This document shows, piece after piece, positions 8,792 to 17,203 of a stretch of 64,000 nt of DNA (within the stretch, counting starts at the first letter, position 1; each line of letters starts with the position of its first letter). The notes beneath the pieces were generated by a model. It saw nothing but the letters and a program-made list of their open reading frames with translations. It searched no databases and was not told the origin of the DNA. Position numbers and translations under genes: made by a program. Source of the DNA: Neisseria brasiliensis (GTDB taxonomy: Bacteria; Pseudomonadota; Gammaproteobacteria; Burkholderiales; Neisseriaceae). The DNA lies in contig NZ_CP046027.1 in assembly GCF_009671065.1 (NCBI RefSeq), positions 2,108,001-2,172,000 on the forward strand. The letters are read 5' to 3'.

Positions 8792-8830
8792 AGGCCGTCT
8801 GAAACGTAAAATTAGGTTTTCAGACGGCCT
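8792..8830. repeat. DUS inverted pair between divergent genes
   Basis: AGGCCGTCTGAA at 8792-8803 and TTCAGACGGCCT at 8819-8830. It lies upstream of both flanking genes, so here it is an uptake sequence pair rather than an obvious gene terminator. Confidence 0.6.
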
Positions 8831-8901
8831 TTGTGATTGAAATTTTATCAAAAGCAAGCATATTACCATTTGATTTTATTAAAAGTTTTAAGGTTAATGC
8901 G

Positions 8902-9504
8902 ATGAAGACATTTTTTCGCGGGCTGCTGGTGTTGTTGTTGGTTGCGGCTGCGGCGGCAGGTGGTTGGCTTTATCATGAACGCGTTGCACAAGAGCGGGCT
9001 GAAGTATTGTCGCGCGAAGGGGTGCTGACGCAAATCAAGCAGCTCAACCGCTTGGAAAGCACGGCGTTTTATATCGACACCATTATCCGCACCGAGAAAA
9101 AAGGCGACTGGCGCAAGCTGTGGCAGGATGCGCAAAGCGGTTTGTTTATCGTGCGCGGCAAAGTGTTGGCCGGCGTCGATTTGGATAAAATCACTGCTGA
9201 TAATGTGAACATCATCGATGAAAAAGTCATCGTCAGCTTGCCGGAAGTGGAAATCCTCAGCGTAGATTTGGAAGATATTGAAGTTTACGACATTCAAACA
9301 GGTTCGCTGAATATTTTGCCGATGGATAAAACGGTGTTTAAAATTGTGCAAGAGCAGGCGCGCAAGCAGGTGCTCACCAGTGCGTGTAAAGCCGATATTT
9401 TGAAGAATGCAACCGCGCAAGCGCAACGGCAGCTGGAAGATTTGTTTAGATTGACGCAAACGCAAGTGTCGATTTATCCGGCTGCGGTGCCGGTGTGTAA
9501 ATAG
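8902..9504 (+). CDS. DUF4230 domain-containing protein
   Basis: A 200-residue protein with a single N-terminal hydrophobic helix (about residues 5-22), probably anchored in the inner membrane with the rest in the periplasm, followed by a DUF4230-like domain. The function of this family is not known. The ATG at 8902 was chosen over a frame opening at 8833 because AAGG lies upstream and the membrane helix then sits at the N-terminus. Two cysteines near the C-terminus could form a disulfide. Confidence 0.75.
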   Translation: MKTFFRGLLVLLLVAAAAAGGWLYHERVAQERAEVLSREGVLTQIKQLNRLESTAFYIDTIIRTEKKGDWRKLWQDAQSGLFIVRGKVLAGVDLDKITADNVNIIDEKVIVSLPEVEILSVDLEDIEVYDIQTGSLNILPMDKTVFKIVQEQARKQVLTSACKADILKNATAQAQRQLEDLFRLTQTQVSIYPAAVPVCK

Positions 9505-9552
9505 GAAATGAAAGTGAAAAGGCCGTCTGAAAATGATTTTTTCAGACGGCGT

Positions 9553-9695
9553 GAGACCTTTGCAAAACCCTAGATTTGAGTACAGTTCAAAGTTGTAGCA
9601 GCGCAGAAAGTGAAGACATATCATCAAGATAGGCAAGCTTTCGAGCAGCGCACAACGAAGAAATGTGCCAAAGATAGGGATTTTGCAAAGGTCTC
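9553..9695. mobile_element. 143-bp MITE with GAGACCTTTGCAAAA ends, copy 1
   Basis: The ends GAGACCTTTGCAAAA (9553-9567) and TTTTGCAAAGGTCTC (9681-9695) are perfect inverted repeats. No open reading frame is present, so it is a non-autonomous element; I recall similar ends on neisserial IS5-family elements, but that is memory, not a search. It splits a DUS: TTCAGACGGC ends at 9550 and GGCCT resumes at 9696, with GGC on both sides as a possible 3-bp target duplication. A second copy lies at 43113-43251 in the opposite orientation. Confidence 0.8.
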
Positions 9696-9717
9696 GGCCT
9701 TTGTGATACCAATAAAA

Positions 9718-10944
9718 TTATTCAACCGGTGCGGCAGGTTCTTTCGCTGTCGGTAAAATCCAGTTCAGCAAAATCGCCAAAATCGCGCACAAGCCGACAC
9801 CGGCGAAGCTGAGAGTGCCAAACTTGATAATCATGCCGCCCACGCCGGTAGTGAGTACTGAGCTGACAATCACCAAGTTTTTCGGCTGCATTAAGTCCGC
9901 TTTGGCATCAATCAGCGTTTTCAAGCCCAGTGATGCGATGGTGCCGAACAGCAAAATCATAATGCCGCCCATTACCGGCAAGGGGATCGATGCCAAAAAT
10001 GCATTGAATTTACCGAAAAAGGCCATGCAAATAGCGAAAATGGCTGCCCAAGTCATGATTTTTGGGTTACTGTTTTTGGTGATCATTACCGCGCCGGTGA
10101 CTTCGCCGTAAGTGGTCACAGGCGGGCCGCCGATTAAGCCGGCCACGCACACGCCCAAGCCGTCGCCGGCCAGCGTTTTATCCAAGCCCGGGTCTTTGGC
10201 ATAGTCTTTGCCGGTTACGTTGCCGATGGCCATGATGCCGCCGATGTGTTCGATGGCGGGTGCAATGGCGACGGGCAGCATAAACAAAGCCGCTTGCCAG
10301 TTGACTTCGGGTGTTTCGAAGTGAGGAACAGCAAACCAAGGTGCGGCGGCAATCGGCGAAGTATCAACCAAGCCCATCATAAGTGCCAAGATGTAGCCCG
10401 AAGCCACGCCGATTAAAATCGGAATCAGCTTCATCATTTTGCTGCCGAATACCGACACGACCACGGTCACGGCAAAAGTGAATCCGGCTAAAATCAAAGA
10501 ATCGCTGTATTCAATGACTTGCTGACCGCCGGATTGACCCATGGCCATTTGGCTGGCAGCAGCGGCAACAGATAAACCGATCACCATAATCACCGGGCCA
10601 ATCACCACAGGCGGCAATAATTTGTGCACCGCTTCCAAGCCACGCCAGCGAATCAGTGCGGCAAAAATGAAATACATAAAACCGGCGACAAATAAGCCGA
10701 ACATGGTTGACGGTAAGCCCCATTCGCCGATGGAATAAATAATCGGCGCAATGAAGGCAAACGAAGACCCTAAGAAAATCGGCACTTTGCGTTTGGTGAG
10801 CAATTGAAATAAAAGTGTGCCGATACCTGCGCCAAGCAAGGCTAGGGCGGGATTCAGGCCGGTAAGAAGGGGGACGAGTACCATTGCGCCGAACGCGACA
10901 AATAAAATTTGTGCGCCGGAAATGGCAAGTTTAAGTTGTTGCAT
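9718..10944 (-). CDS. uraA: uracil permease
   Basis: A 408-residue membrane transporter of the nucleobase:cation symporter-2 family, importing uracil with protons. The start MQQLKLAISGAQILFVAFGAM, the segment FLGSSFAFIAPI and the motif EHIGGIMAIGNVTGKDY at about two thirds of the length are typical of UraA. Fourteen hydrophobic segments are expected. The ATG at 10944 was chosen over a longer frame from 11043 because it matches the family N-terminus and has CGGAA upstream. A leftward ATTATA complement at 10982-10987 may be the -10 box. The salvage partner upp is elsewhere in the window. Confidence 0.93.
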   Translation of the reverse strand: MQQLKLAISGAQILFVAFGAMVLVPLLTGLNPALALLGAGIGTLLFQLLTKRKVPIFLGSSFAFIAPIIYSIGEWGLPSTMFGLFVAGFMYFIFAALIRWRGLEAVHKLLPPVVIGPVIMVIGLSVAAAASQMAMGQSGGQQVIEYSDSLILAGFTFAVTVVVSVFGSKMMKLIPILIGVASGYILALMMGLVDTSPIAAAPWFAVPHFETPEVNWQAALFMLPVAIAPAIEHIGGIMAIGNVTGKDYAKDPGLDKTLAGDGLGVCVAGLIGGPPVTTYGEVTGAVMITKNSNPKIMTWAAIFAICMAFFGKFNAFLASIPLPVMGGIMILLFGTIASLGLKTLIDAKADLMQPKNLVIVSSVLTTGVGGMIIKFGTLSFAGVGLCAILAILLNWILPTAKEPAAPVE

Positions 10945-11064
10945 GTTAAATTCCGTGATGATTTTGAAACAATCGGGCGCGATTATACGATGATTCTGGT
11001 AGCTTTTGTATCGTCTTTGCATGCAAAGGCCGTCTGAAACCATGAATTTGCGGTCGAGATTGTT

Positions 11065-11070
11065 TATAAT
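11065..11070 (+). promoter_or_regulatory. possible -10 box upstream of cmk
   Basis: TATAAT occurs 76 bases before the cmk start codon. No convincing -35 hexamer is seen at the usual distance, so this is tentative. Confidence 0.3.
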
Positions 11071-11145
11071 GTCGCTAACGGCCGCAATGGTTGTTCAGAT
11101 GGTCTTTGCGCTGCCTTCAAACCCAACACGATAAAGAGAACGGAT

Positions 11146-11805
11146 ATGTCGGAAAAACAAAAAGTTATTGCCATTGATGGGCCGAGTGCTTCAGGAAAAG
11201 GAACAGTTGCATCACGCGTAGCTGCTGCCTTGGGCTTTGATTATCTGGATTCGGGCGCGCTTTACCGCCTGACTGCTTTATATGCCCAAAAAGAAAATGT
11301 CGAGTGGACGGATGAAGCCGGCGTAGCCCAATTGGCGGAACGTTTGCCGGCTGAGTTTGACGGCCAAAAAGTATTGCTCAATGGTGAAGATGTTTCCGAG
11401 CAAATCCGCACCGAAGCCATCGGTATGGGCGCATCTGCTGTGGCGCAATTGCCGCAAGTGCGTACCGCTTTGTTGCAGCGCCAACGTGATTTCTTAACCG
11501 ATAAAGGCTTGGTGGCCGATGGTCGTGACATCGGTTCCGTGATTTTCCCTGAAGCGGCATTGAAGGTGTTTTTGACTGCCAGCGCGCAAGTGCGCGCCGA
11601 ACGCCGCGCCAAGCAAATCGGCTTGCCGTGTGAGGGTGTGGAATTTGACCGCATTCTGTCGGATATCGAAGCGCGTGACGAAGCTGACCGCCGCCGTGCT
11701 GTTGCACCGTTGCAGCAATTGCCGGATGCGCAGCTTTTGGATACGACCGAGCTGGGTATCGAAGAAAGTGTAAAAAAAGTGCTTGATTGGTATAGCAAAG
11801 TCTGA
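11146..11805 (+). CDS. cmk: cytidylate kinase
   Basis: Phosphorylates CMP and dCMP using ATP. The 219-residue protein has the P-loop GPSASGKGT at residues 12-20, the motif YLDSGALYR, the conserved DGRDIGSVIFP around residue 125 and the lid arginines in the C-terminal third. It precedes rpsA as in many proteobacteria. The start has AAAGAGAACGGAT upstream. Confidence 0.95.
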   Translation: MSEKQKVIAIDGPSASGKGTVASRVAAALGFDYLDSGALYRLTALYAQKENVEWTDEAGVAQLAERLPAEFDGQKVLLNGEDVSEQIRTEAIGMGASAVAQLPQVRTALLQRQRDFLTDKGLVADGRDIGSVIFPEAALKVFLTASAQVRAERRAKQIGLPCEGVEFDRILSDIEARDEADRRRAVAPLQQLPDAQLLDTTELGIEESVKKVLDWYSKV

Positions 11806-11833
11806 AAATTGCTGTATAATTCTTTTGCTTGAT

Positions 11834-11869
11834 TTCAGACGGCTTTTTTATCGTAAAAGGCCGTCTGAA
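11834..11869. terminator. DUS hairpin between cmk and rpsA
   Basis: TTCAGACGGC (11834-11843) followed by a T-run, then AGGCCGTCTGAA (11858-11869). It probably terminates or attenuates cmk transcription ahead of rpsA. Confidence 0.6.
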
Positions 11870-11959
11870 AAATTATAGTCGGTTAAAATAAGAAGGCTGT
11901 AAAAGTATTTCTACCGCAGCATTTTTATTTTAATCAATTTGATTTTGACGCTTGCCGTG

Positions 11960-12002
11960 CCAAGGGCGGTGAGCGATGTCTAACTTACCCCGCACCCCTT
12001 GG
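11960..12002 (+). promoter_or_regulatory. hairpin in the rpsA leader
   Basis: CCAAGG at 11960-11965 plus GGTG at 11968-11971 can pair with CACC at 11993-11996 plus CCTTGG at 11997-12002. This gives a 10-bp stem with a 2-base bulge and a 21-base loop, ending 23 bases before the rpsA ATG. Ribosomal protein S1 autoregulates through leader structure in E. coli; a similar role here is inference. Confidence 0.4.
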
Positions 12003-12025
12003 CGGTGTACCGAAAAGAGTTATTT

Positions 12026-13708
12026 ATGTCTATGGAAAATTTTGCTCAGTTATTGGAAGAAAGCTTCACCCTGCAAGAGATGAACCCAGGTGAGGTGATT
12101 ACCGCTGAAGTAGTGGCAATCGACCAAAACTTTGTGACCGTTAACGCAGGTCTGAAATCAGAATCTCTGATTGATGTAGCTGAATTCAAAAACGCTCAAG
12201 GCGAAATTGAAGTTAAAGTTGGTGACTTCGTTACCGTAACCATCGAATCTGTTGAAAACGGCTTCGGTGAAACCAAACTGTCTCGCGAAAAAGCCAAACG
12301 CGCTGCCGACTGGATTGCTTTGGAAGAAGCAATGGAAAACGGCGACATCTTGTCTGGCGTGATCAACGGCAAAGTAAAAGGTGGTTTGACTGTGATGATC
12401 AACAGCATCCGCGCATTCTTGCCGGGTTCTTTGGTTGACGTTCGTCCAGTTAAAGACACTTCACACTTTGAAGGCAAAGAGATCGAGTTCAAAGTTATCA
12501 AATTGGACAAAAAACGCAACAACGTGGTGGTATCACGTCGTGCCGTTTTGGAAGCCACTTTGGGTGAAGAGCGCAAAGCCTTGCTGGAAAATCTGCAAGA
12601 AGGTGCGGTTGTTAAAGGTATCGTTAAAAACATCACCGATTACGGTGCATTCGTTGACTTGGGCGGCATCGACGGTTTGCTGCACATCACCGACTTGGCA
12701 TGGCGCCGTGTGAAACACCCAAGCGAGGTGTTGGAAGTCGGCCAAGAAGTTGAAGCCAAAGTATTGAAATTCGACCAAGACAAACAACGCGTTTCTCTGG
12801 GTATGAAACAATTGGGCGAAGATCCATGGAGCGGTCTGACCCGTCGTTACCCACAAGGTACCCGCCTGTTCGGTAAAGTGTCTAACTTGACCGACTACGG
12901 TGCATTCGTTGAAATCGAACAAGGTATCGAAGGTTTGGTACACGTTTCTGAAATGGACTGGACCAACAAAAACGTACACCCAAGCAAAGTGGTTCAATTG
13001 GGCGACGAAGTAGAAGTGATGATCTTGGAAATCGATGAAGACCGTCGTCGTATTTCTTTGGGCATGAAACAATGTCAAGCTAACCCATGGGAAGAATTTG
13101 CTGCCAACCACAACAAAGGCGACAAATTGTCTGGTGCGGTTAAATCGATTACCGACTTCGGTGTATTCGTAGGCTTGCCTGGTGGCATCGACGGTTTGGT
13201 TCACTTGTCTGACCTGTCTTGGACTGAATCTGGCGAAGAAGCCGTTCGCAAATACAAAAAAGGCGAAGAAGTTGAAGCTGTTGTATTGGCCATCGATGTG
13301 GACAAAGAGCGCATCTCTTTGGGCATCAAACAATTGGAAGGCGACCCATTCGGTAACTTCGTTAGCGTAAACGATAAAGGTGCTTTGGTTAAAGGTACTG
13401 TGAAATCTGTTGACGCTAAAGGCGCTGTAGTGGCTTTGTCTGACGAAGTAGAAGCTTACTTGCCAGCAGCTGAATGGTCTAGCGAGCGTGTTGAAGACTT
13501 GCGCAATGTTGTGAAAGAAGGCGACGAAGTTGAAGCCGTGATTGCAACTGTTGACCGCAAAAACCGCAGCATCCGCTTGTCTGTAAAAGCCAAAGACGCT
13601 AAAGAAAACCGTGACGCTTTGAACTCAGTAAATTCTGCAGCAACTGCCAATGCCGGTACCACCAGCTTGGGTGATTTGCTGAAAGCCAAATTGTCTGGTG
13701 AAGAATAA
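12026..13708 (+). CDS. rpsA: 30S ribosomal protein S1
   Basis: A 560-residue protein with six S1 RNA-binding repeats, the full-length form that recruits mRNA to the 30S subunit. Repeats are easy to see, for example DYGAFVDLGGIDGLLHITD, DYGAFVEIEQGIEGLVHVSE and DFGVFVGLPGGIDGLVHLSD. The ATG at 12026 (MSMENFAQLLEES) has AAAAGAG upstream; an in-frame extension to 11999 overlaps the leader hairpin and is unlikely to be translated. ihfB follows 11 bases after the stop, an arrangement conserved in proteobacteria. Confidence 0.96.
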   Translation: MSMENFAQLLEESFTLQEMNPGEVITAEVVAIDQNFVTVNAGLKSESLIDVAEFKNAQGEIEVKVGDFVTVTIESVENGFGETKLSREKAKRAADWIALEEAMENGDILSGVINGKVKGGLTVMINSIRAFLPGSLVDVRPVKDTSHFEGKEIEFKVIKLDKKRNNVVVSRRAVLEATLGEERKALLENLQEGAVVKGIVKNITDYGAFVDLGGIDGLLHITDLAWRRVKHPSEVLEVGQEVEAKVLKFDQDKQRVSLGMKQLGEDPWSGLTRRYPQGTRLFGKVSNLTDYGAFVEIEQGIEGLVHVSEMDWTNKNVHPSKVVQLGDEVEVMILEIDEDRRRISLGMKQCQANPWEEFAANHNKGDKLSGAVKSITDFGVFVGLPGGIDGLVHLSDLSWTESGEEAVRKYKKGEEVEAVVLAIDVDKERISLGIKQLEGDPFGNFVSVNDKGALVKGTVKSVDAKGAVVALSDEVEAYLPAAEWSSERVEDLRNVVKEGDEVEAVIATVDRKNRSIRLSVKAKDAKENRDALNSVNSAATANAGTTSLGDLLKAKLSGEE

Positions 13709-13719
13709 GGTTACAGACA

Positions 13720-14034
13720 ATGACTAAGTCTGAATTAATGGTTCGTTTGGCAGAGGTTTTTGCCGAGAAAAACGGAAATCAATTGATGGCTAAAGACGTT
13801 GAGTATAGCGTGAAAGTTTTGGTAGATACCATGACCCGTTCGCTGGCTCGCGGCCAACGTATTGAAATCCGTGGTTTCGGCAGCTTTGACTTGAATCACC
13901 GTCCAGCCCGCGTGGGTCGCAACCCGAAAACCGGCGAGCGTGTGGAAGTGCCTGAAAAGCATGTTCCACATTTCAAGCCAGGTAAAGAATTGCGCGAACG
14001 TGTGGACTTGGCTCTGCAAGAGAACGCCAACTAA
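13720..14034 (+). CDS. ihfB: integration host factor subunit beta
   Basis: A 104-residue DNA-bending protein of the HU/IHF family. The beta-arm region GFGSFDLNHRPARVGRNP carries the proline that intercalates in DNA, and MTKSELMVRLAE is typical of the beta subunit. Its position directly after rpsA supports beta rather than alpha. It is probably cotranscribed with rpsA and followed by a classical terminator. Confidence 0.95.
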   Translation: MTKSELMVRLAEVFAEKNGNQLMAKDVEYSVKVLVDTMTRSLARGQRIEIRGFGSFDLNHRPARVGRNPKTGERVEVPEKHVPHFKPGKELRERVDLALQENAN

Positions 14035-14050
14035 AAACCTGAGTAAACAA

Positions 14051-14074
14051 ACGCCGCAGAAATGCGGCGTTTTC
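14051..14074 (+). terminator. rho-independent terminator after ihfB
   Basis: ACGCCGCA (14051-14058) pairs with TGCGGCGT (14063-14070) around a 4-base loop, followed by TTTTCTCTT. Confidence 0.85.
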
Positions 14075-14117
14075 TCTTATAAATTCAAGCAATAAAGAAG
14101 TTTCATACGATAAATGC

Positions 14118-14145
14118 TTGGAGGCCGTCTGAAATCATTTATAAT
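14118..14145 (+). promoter_or_regulatory. possible zapE promoter
   Basis: TTGGAG at 14118-14123 and TATAAT at 14140-14145 with 16 bases between. A DUS lies in the spacer. Confidence 0.45.
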
Positions 14146-14187
14146 GGCTGCCATTCAGTTAGAATTAATAAATAATAAGGTTCGGTA

Positions 14188-15330
14188 ATGAGTGATAGAG
14201 AAAATCTGTTTGTCCCGCCAAGTTTTGAAAACCACAGTCCGTTGACGTGGTATCAGGCCGCTGCTCAGCAGCCTAATTTTATCCGTGATGAAGCGCAGGC
14301 CGTTGCCATTGAGCATTTAGATCGTTTGTGGACTGAATTGATGATGTTCAAACGCAAGCGCAACCGTTTTTTAGGCCGCAGCCTGCGTTCGCCGCAAGTG
14401 CCGAAAGGTTTGTATTTTTATGGCGGTGTAGGCCGTGGTAAAAGCTTTCTGATGGATGCTTTTTTCGGCTGCCTACCATATAAACGCAAACGTCGTGTTC
14501 ACTTCCATGCCTTTATGGCGGAAATTCACCAGCGCTTGAAAGGCTTGAAAAGCGAAGCGAATCCATTGAAAGCCGTGGCTTCCGAGATTTCTCAAGAAAC
14601 ACGCGTTTTGTGTTTTGACGAATTTCACGTCAGCGACATTGCCGATGCCATGATTCTTGGCCGCCTGTTGGAAAATTTGTTAAATGAAGGTGTGGTGTTG
14701 GTGGCAACTTCCAACTATGCGCCGTCTGAACTGTATCCGCAAGGGCAAAACCGCAGCAGTTTCTTGCCAACCATTGCTTTGATTGAGTCCAGCCTGACGG
14801 TGTTGAACGTGGATGGCGGCGAAGATTACCGCTTGCGCACTTTGAAGCCGGCTGAAATTTTCTTTGTGCCGAGCAATGAAGAAAATGAAAACAAACTGGC
14901 CGAATTGTTTAAAGAAATGGCGCATACATCGGAATTGAATCCGGGTATCAGCATCATTCACGACCGTGAAATTCCGCATAAAGCCAAATCAGACAAAGCC
15001 ATTTGGTTTGATTTCCGTGCCTTGTGCTTTGGTCCGCGCTCACAAGCGGATTATCTGTATTTGGCGGAGAATTACGAAATTGTGTTTGTGTCCGGCTTAG
15101 AGCGTTTGACCCCGCTGGAAAAAGCCGAAGCGCGCCGTCTGACGTGGCTGATTGACGTTTTGTATGATTTCCGCGTGAAATTGTGCGCCACCAGTGCAGT
15201 CGATGTGAACGATATTTATGTTGAAGGCGATTTTGCCGCAGAATTTACCCGTACCGCCAGCCGTATGGTGGAGATGCAGTCTGAAGTGTATTTAGAGCAG
15301 CCGCATTTGACGCTGGGTAAGAAAAAATAA
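14188..15330 (+). CDS. zapE: cell division protein ZapE (AFG1-like ATPase)
   Basis: A 380-residue P-loop ATPase. The Walker A motif GGVGRGKS is at residues 79-86 and the Walker B motif CFDEF at 142-146. ATSNYAPSELYPQG matches the sensor region of the AFG1/ZapE family. In E. coli ZapE associates with the Z-ring during constriction; the yeast homologue Afg1 is mitochondrial. It appears monocistronic, with its own promoter and no close partner. Confidence 0.9.
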   Translation: MSDRENLFVPPSFENHSPLTWYQAAAQQPNFIRDEAQAVAIEHLDRLWTELMMFKRKRNRFLGRSLRSPQVPKGLYFYGGVGRGKSFLMDAFFGCLPYKRKRRVHFHAFMAEIHQRLKGLKSEANPLKAVASEISQETRVLCFDEFHVSDIADAMILGRLLENLLNEGVVLVATSNYAPSELYPQGQNRSSFLPTIALIESSLTVLNVDGGEDYRLRTLKPAEIFFVPSNEENENKLAELFKEMAHTSELNPGISIIHDREIPHKAKSDKAIWFDFRALCFGPRSQADYLYLAENYEIVFVSGLERLTPLEKAEARRLTWLIDVLYDFRVKLCATSAVDVNDIYVEGDFAAEFTRTASRMVEMQSEVYLEQPHLTLGKKK

Positions 15331-15361
15331 GCATCATTTTTTTGACCGGTCGAAGCTGCTT

Positions 15362-15390
15362 TTTACCAAAAGCAAATGAAGTTTGGTAAA
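15362..15390 (+). promoter_or_regulatory. inverted repeat upstream of ndk
   Basis: TTTACCAAA at 15362-15370 and TTTGGTAAA at 15382-15390 are perfect inverted arms 11 bases apart. Its left half, ACCAAAAGCAAAT, closely matches the palindrome over the ribBX -35. It could be an operator, or the end of the zapE transcript. Confidence 0.35.
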
Positions 15391-15452
15391 ATAAAGCTTC
15401 GTCGAATTTTGAAAAACCCTATTGCAAAATGCAATAAATATAAGGACATGAC

Positions 15453-15878
15453 ATGGCTATTGAACGCACCATCTCTATCGTAAAACCGGATGCCGTAGGC
15501 AAAAACGTTATCGGTAAAATTTATGACCGTTTTGAAAGCAACGGCTTGAAAATTGTTGCCGCAAAAATGAAACACCTGAGCCAAGAAGAAGCCGAAGGTT
15601 TCTACGCTGTGCACAAAGAGCGTCCTTTCTTTGCTGATCTGGTTAAATTCATGACCAGTGGCCCAGTGATGATTCAAGTATTGGAAGGCGAAAATGCCGT
15701 GGCGAAAAACCGCGAGCTGATGGGTGCGACCAATCCTAAAGAAGCAGCTGCCGGCACCATCCGCGCTGACTTTGCTGGATCTATCGACGCGAATGCGGTA
15801 CACGGTTCTGACAGCTTGGAAAACGCTACCATCGAAATCGCTTACTTCTTTAACGACAGCGAAATCTGCCCTCGTTAA
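15453..15878 (+). CDS. ndk: nucleoside diphosphate kinase
   Basis: Equilibrates nucleoside di- and triphosphates through a phosphohistidine. The 141-residue protein starts AIERTISIVKPDAV and has the active-site His117 in NAVHGSD. Length and motifs match the bacterial family. ATAAGGACATGAC upstream is a good ribosome binding site. Confidence 0.97.
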   Translation: MAIERTISIVKPDAVGKNVIGKIYDRFESNGLKIVAAKMKHLSQEEAEGFYAVHKERPFFADLVKFMTSGPVMIQVLEGENAVAKNRELMGATNPKEAAAGTIRADFAGSIDANAVHGSDSLENATIEIAYFFNDSEICPR

Positions 15879-15901
15879 TTGACGCATTGTCGATTTATTT
15901 G

Positions 15902-16016
15902 AGGCCGTCTAAATGATTTTCTGAATGCAACTTGTATTCAGGAAAACAGGCAGACGGCTAAAAGACTTTGTCGGATAGGTTTCAGACGGCCTTTTATCAA
16001 AGGTAGGCCGTCTGAA
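15902..16016. repeat. cluster of DUS copies between ndk and rlmN
   Basis: A degenerate pair (AGGCCGTCTAAA at 15902-15913 and CAGACGGCT near 15951-15959) is followed by a perfect inverted pair, TTCAGACGGCCT at 15981-15992 and AGGCCGTCTGAA at 16005-16016. Either hairpin may terminate ndk transcription. Confidence 0.6.
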
Positions 16017-16105
16017 AATAACAAAATAACAAGCTTTTAAATTAAAGCTGTATCTTGCCGTTCTATATAATTTTAATTTAACAGCTTCTCATAGTTTAAG
16101 AATAC

Positions 16106-17200
16106 ATGAAAACCAATCTACTGAATTTTGATTTACAAGGCTTGACCGAACACTTCGCCGCGATGGGTGAAAAACCATTTCGCGCTAAGCAGGTGATGCG
16201 TTGGATTCACCAATCGGGTGCCTCTGAATTTGATGAAATGACCGATTTGGCCAAATCGTTGCGCCAAAAATTAAACGAACAAGCTACTGTTGGCATCCCG
16301 CAATTGATGACGTCGCAAGAATCGACCGATGGCACACGCAAATGGTTGCTGGATGTCGGCACCGGCAACGGCGTGGAAACGGTGTTTATCCCCGAAGCCG
16401 AACGCGGCACATTGTGTATCTCATCGCAAGTGGGCTGTGCATTGGAATGCACGTTTTGTTCTACCGGTCGCCAAGGCTTCAACCGCAACTTGACCGCTGC
16501 CGAAATCATCGGCCAATTGTGGTGGGCAAACAAAGCGATGGGTGTCACGCCGAAAAACGAGCGCGTGATTTCCAATGTGGTGATGATGGGCATGGGCGAG
16601 CCGATGGCCAACTTCGATAACGTAGTCACCGCTTTGAGCATTATGCTTGACGATCATGGTTATGGCTTGAGCCGCCGCCGTGTAACCGTTTCGACTTCTG
16701 GCATGGTGCCGCAGATGGATCGCTTGCGCGACGCCTTGCCGGTTGCTTTGGCGGTATCGTTGCACGCGTCTAATGATGCCGTGCGCGATGAGATTGTGCC
16801 GTTGAACAAAAAATATCCGCTGAAAGAATTGATGGCTGCATGTCAGCGTTATCTGGTGAAAGCACCGCGCGACTTCATTACTTTTGAATATGTGATGCTG
16901 GATGGCATTAACGATAAACCGCAACACGCGCGTGAGTTGATTGAATTGGTGAAAGATGTGCCATGTAAATTCAATCTGATTCCGTTTAACCCGTTCCCGA
17001 ATTCTGGTTACGACCGTTCTTCAAATGAAAATATTCGTGTGTTCCGCGATATTTTGCAGCAGGCCGGCCATGTGGTGACAGTGCGTAAAACACGCGGCGA
17101 TGATATTGATGCGGCGTGTGGCCAGTTGGCAGGTCAGGTTCAGGATAAAACCAAGCGTCAGCAAAAATGGCAGCAAATTTTGGTTGAGCAACAGGGTTAA
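16106..17200 (+). CDS. rlmN: dual-specificity RNA methyltransferase RlmN
   Basis: Radical-SAM enzyme that makes 2-methyladenosine in 23S rRNA (A2503) and in some tRNAs. The 364-residue protein has the cluster motif CxxxCxxC at Cys111, Cys115 and Cys118, followed by STGRQGFNRNL, and the conserved GMGEPMANFDNV. It opens the conserved block rlmN-pilW-rodZ-like-ispG-hisS-yfgM-der. The next gene begins 3 bases after its stop. Confidence 0.96.
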   Translation: MKTNLLNFDLQGLTEHFAAMGEKPFRAKQVMRWIHQSGASEFDEMTDLAKSLRQKLNEQATVGIPQLMTSQESTDGTRKWLLDVGTGNGVETVFIPEAERGTLCISSQVGCALECTFCSTGRQGFNRNLTAAEIIGQLWWANKAMGVTPKNERVISNVVMMGMGEPMANFDNVVTALSIMLDDHGYGLSRRRVTVSTSGMVPQMDRLRDALPVALAVSLHASNDAVRDEIVPLNKKYPLKELMAACQRYLVKAPRDFITFEYVMLDGINDKPQHARELIELVKDVPCKFNLIPFNPFPNSGYDRSSNENIRVFRDILQQAGHVVTVRKTRGDDIDAACGQLAGQVQDKTKRQQKWQQILVEQQG

Positions 17201-17203
17201 GCC

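Noticed and set aside
8863..9636. 257-codon frame opposite the DUF4230 gene, reaching into the MITE
   Set aside because: Histidine- and arginine-rich translation without domain features, overlapping a plausible gene with a signal anchor on the other strand.
12533..13333. 266-codon frame opposite rpsA
   Set aside because: It is the complement of a highly conserved gene with strong codon bias; its protein is aromatic-rich and low in recognisable motifs. A shadow frame.
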